Assembly: GCA_964598995.1 (NCBI GenBank)
Contig: CAZRDR010000008.1
Coordinates: forward strand, 1-13,160
Direction of reading: 5' to 3'
DNA from: JACROF01 sp964598995
GTDB lineage: Bacteria > Patescibacteriota > Microgenomatia > Levybacterales > UBA12049
DNA: 13,160 bases
Shown: positions 13,033 to 13,160 of the stretch, in pieces
Layout: every line of letters begins with the position of its first letter
Numbering within the stretch: position 1 is the stretch's first letter
The notes under the pieces: model-generated
Told to the model about the DNA's origin: nothing
What the model saw: the letters and a program-made list of their open reading frames with translations, nothing else
Database searches by the model: none
Made by a program: the position numbers and the translations under genes

Positions 13033-13160
13033 ATGGCGATTAGAAGAGTAATTACCGCCCCACATGTAGAACCAATTCCTTTTACCAAAGAAGGTTACGA
13101 TAAGATCGTTGCGGAGCAGAAGCAGCTCTTACTCGATCGTGTCCCTGCCATCGAACATCT
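13033..13160 (+). CDS. greA: Transcription elongation factor GreA, N-terminal fragment cut by window
   Basis: The 42 visible codons begin MAIRRVITAPHVEPIPFT and continue KEGYDKIVAEQKQLLLDRVP. The second part resembles the start of the GreA coiled coil (in other bacteria T-x-x-G-x-x-K-L-x-x-E-L, then RP-x-I). GreA enters the secondary channel of RNA polymerase and stimulates transcript cleavage in backtracked complexes. The N-terminal stretch before the coiled coil is longer than in E. coli. The ATG lies one base after the lepA stop, so the two genes are cotranscribed and probably translationally coupled. Only the N-terminus is visible, so a GreA/GreB-like paralogue cannot be excluded. Confidence 0.8.
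   Translation, partial: MAIRRVITAPHVEPIPFTKEGYDKIVAEQKQLLLDRVPAIEH

Noticed and set aside
1..13160. CRISPR arrays, insertion sequences, rRNA genes and replication origin features
   Set aside because: No spaced repeat series, transposase, rRNA segment or DnaA-box cluster was found; nearly all the sequence is occupied by housekeeping genes.

Overview
The window carries a housekeeping block from a bacterium with moderate to low G+C. It most probably belongs to the Candidate Phyla Radiation (Patescibacteria), near the Katanobacteria/Microgenomates/Dojkabacteria part of that group. This placement is inferred from protein features recalled from that group, not from a search: a roughly 14-residue insertion in the N-terminal part of S12, an RpoC trigger loop reading MRVRHFGG instead of MRTFHxGG, a LepA switch I region reading NPISKERGITIK, and very short or absent mRNA leaders. 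All eight visible stop codons are TAA. No in-frame TGA needs recoding, and conserved tryptophans are encoded by TGG.

Layout from left to right. The first 8 kb is one plus-strand block: rpoB (5' end cut by the window), rpoC (start overlapping the rpoB stop), then rpsL and rpsG behind their own promoter. It closes with a strong intrinsic terminator at 8047-8069. Genes for fusA and tuf, which often follow rpsG, are not here. In their place is a short accessory module. It holds a 28-bp dyad, an apparently leaderless XRE-type regulator fused to a DUF3467-like domain, and, 5 nt after its stop, a long-variable-arm (type II) tRNA gene with anticodon CCA. A bidirectional terminator follows. Facing this unit from the right is a near-consensus promoter whose predicted transcript of about 65 nt would end at the same terminator. 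The first 28 nt of that transcript would be complementary to the anticodon and variable arms of the tRNA, because those 28 nt of the tRNA are imperfectly duplicated 98 bp downstream.

The minus-strand genes come next: a glutamine synthetase (type I) behind an AT-rich leader full of short dyads, and upstream of it a membrane-anchored cyclophilin-type peptidyl-prolyl isomerase. Divergent from the isomerase is lepA (EF4), which runs on after one base into greA, cut by the right edge.

How the parts relate. The genes serve transcription (RpoB, RpoC, GreA), translation (S12, S7, LepA, the tRNA), nitrogen assimilation (GS) and extracytoplasmic folding (the isomerase). Several promoters sit so close to the start codon that transcription should begin at or within a few bases of it (rpsL, xre, isomerase gene, lepA). 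By contrast, rpoC inside the operon has a proper Shine-Dalgarno sequence. The regulator-tRNA-antisense RNA cassette at about 8083-8933 is the least ordinary part of the window and the best candidate for an undescribed system. The claim that it works as a system is inference.
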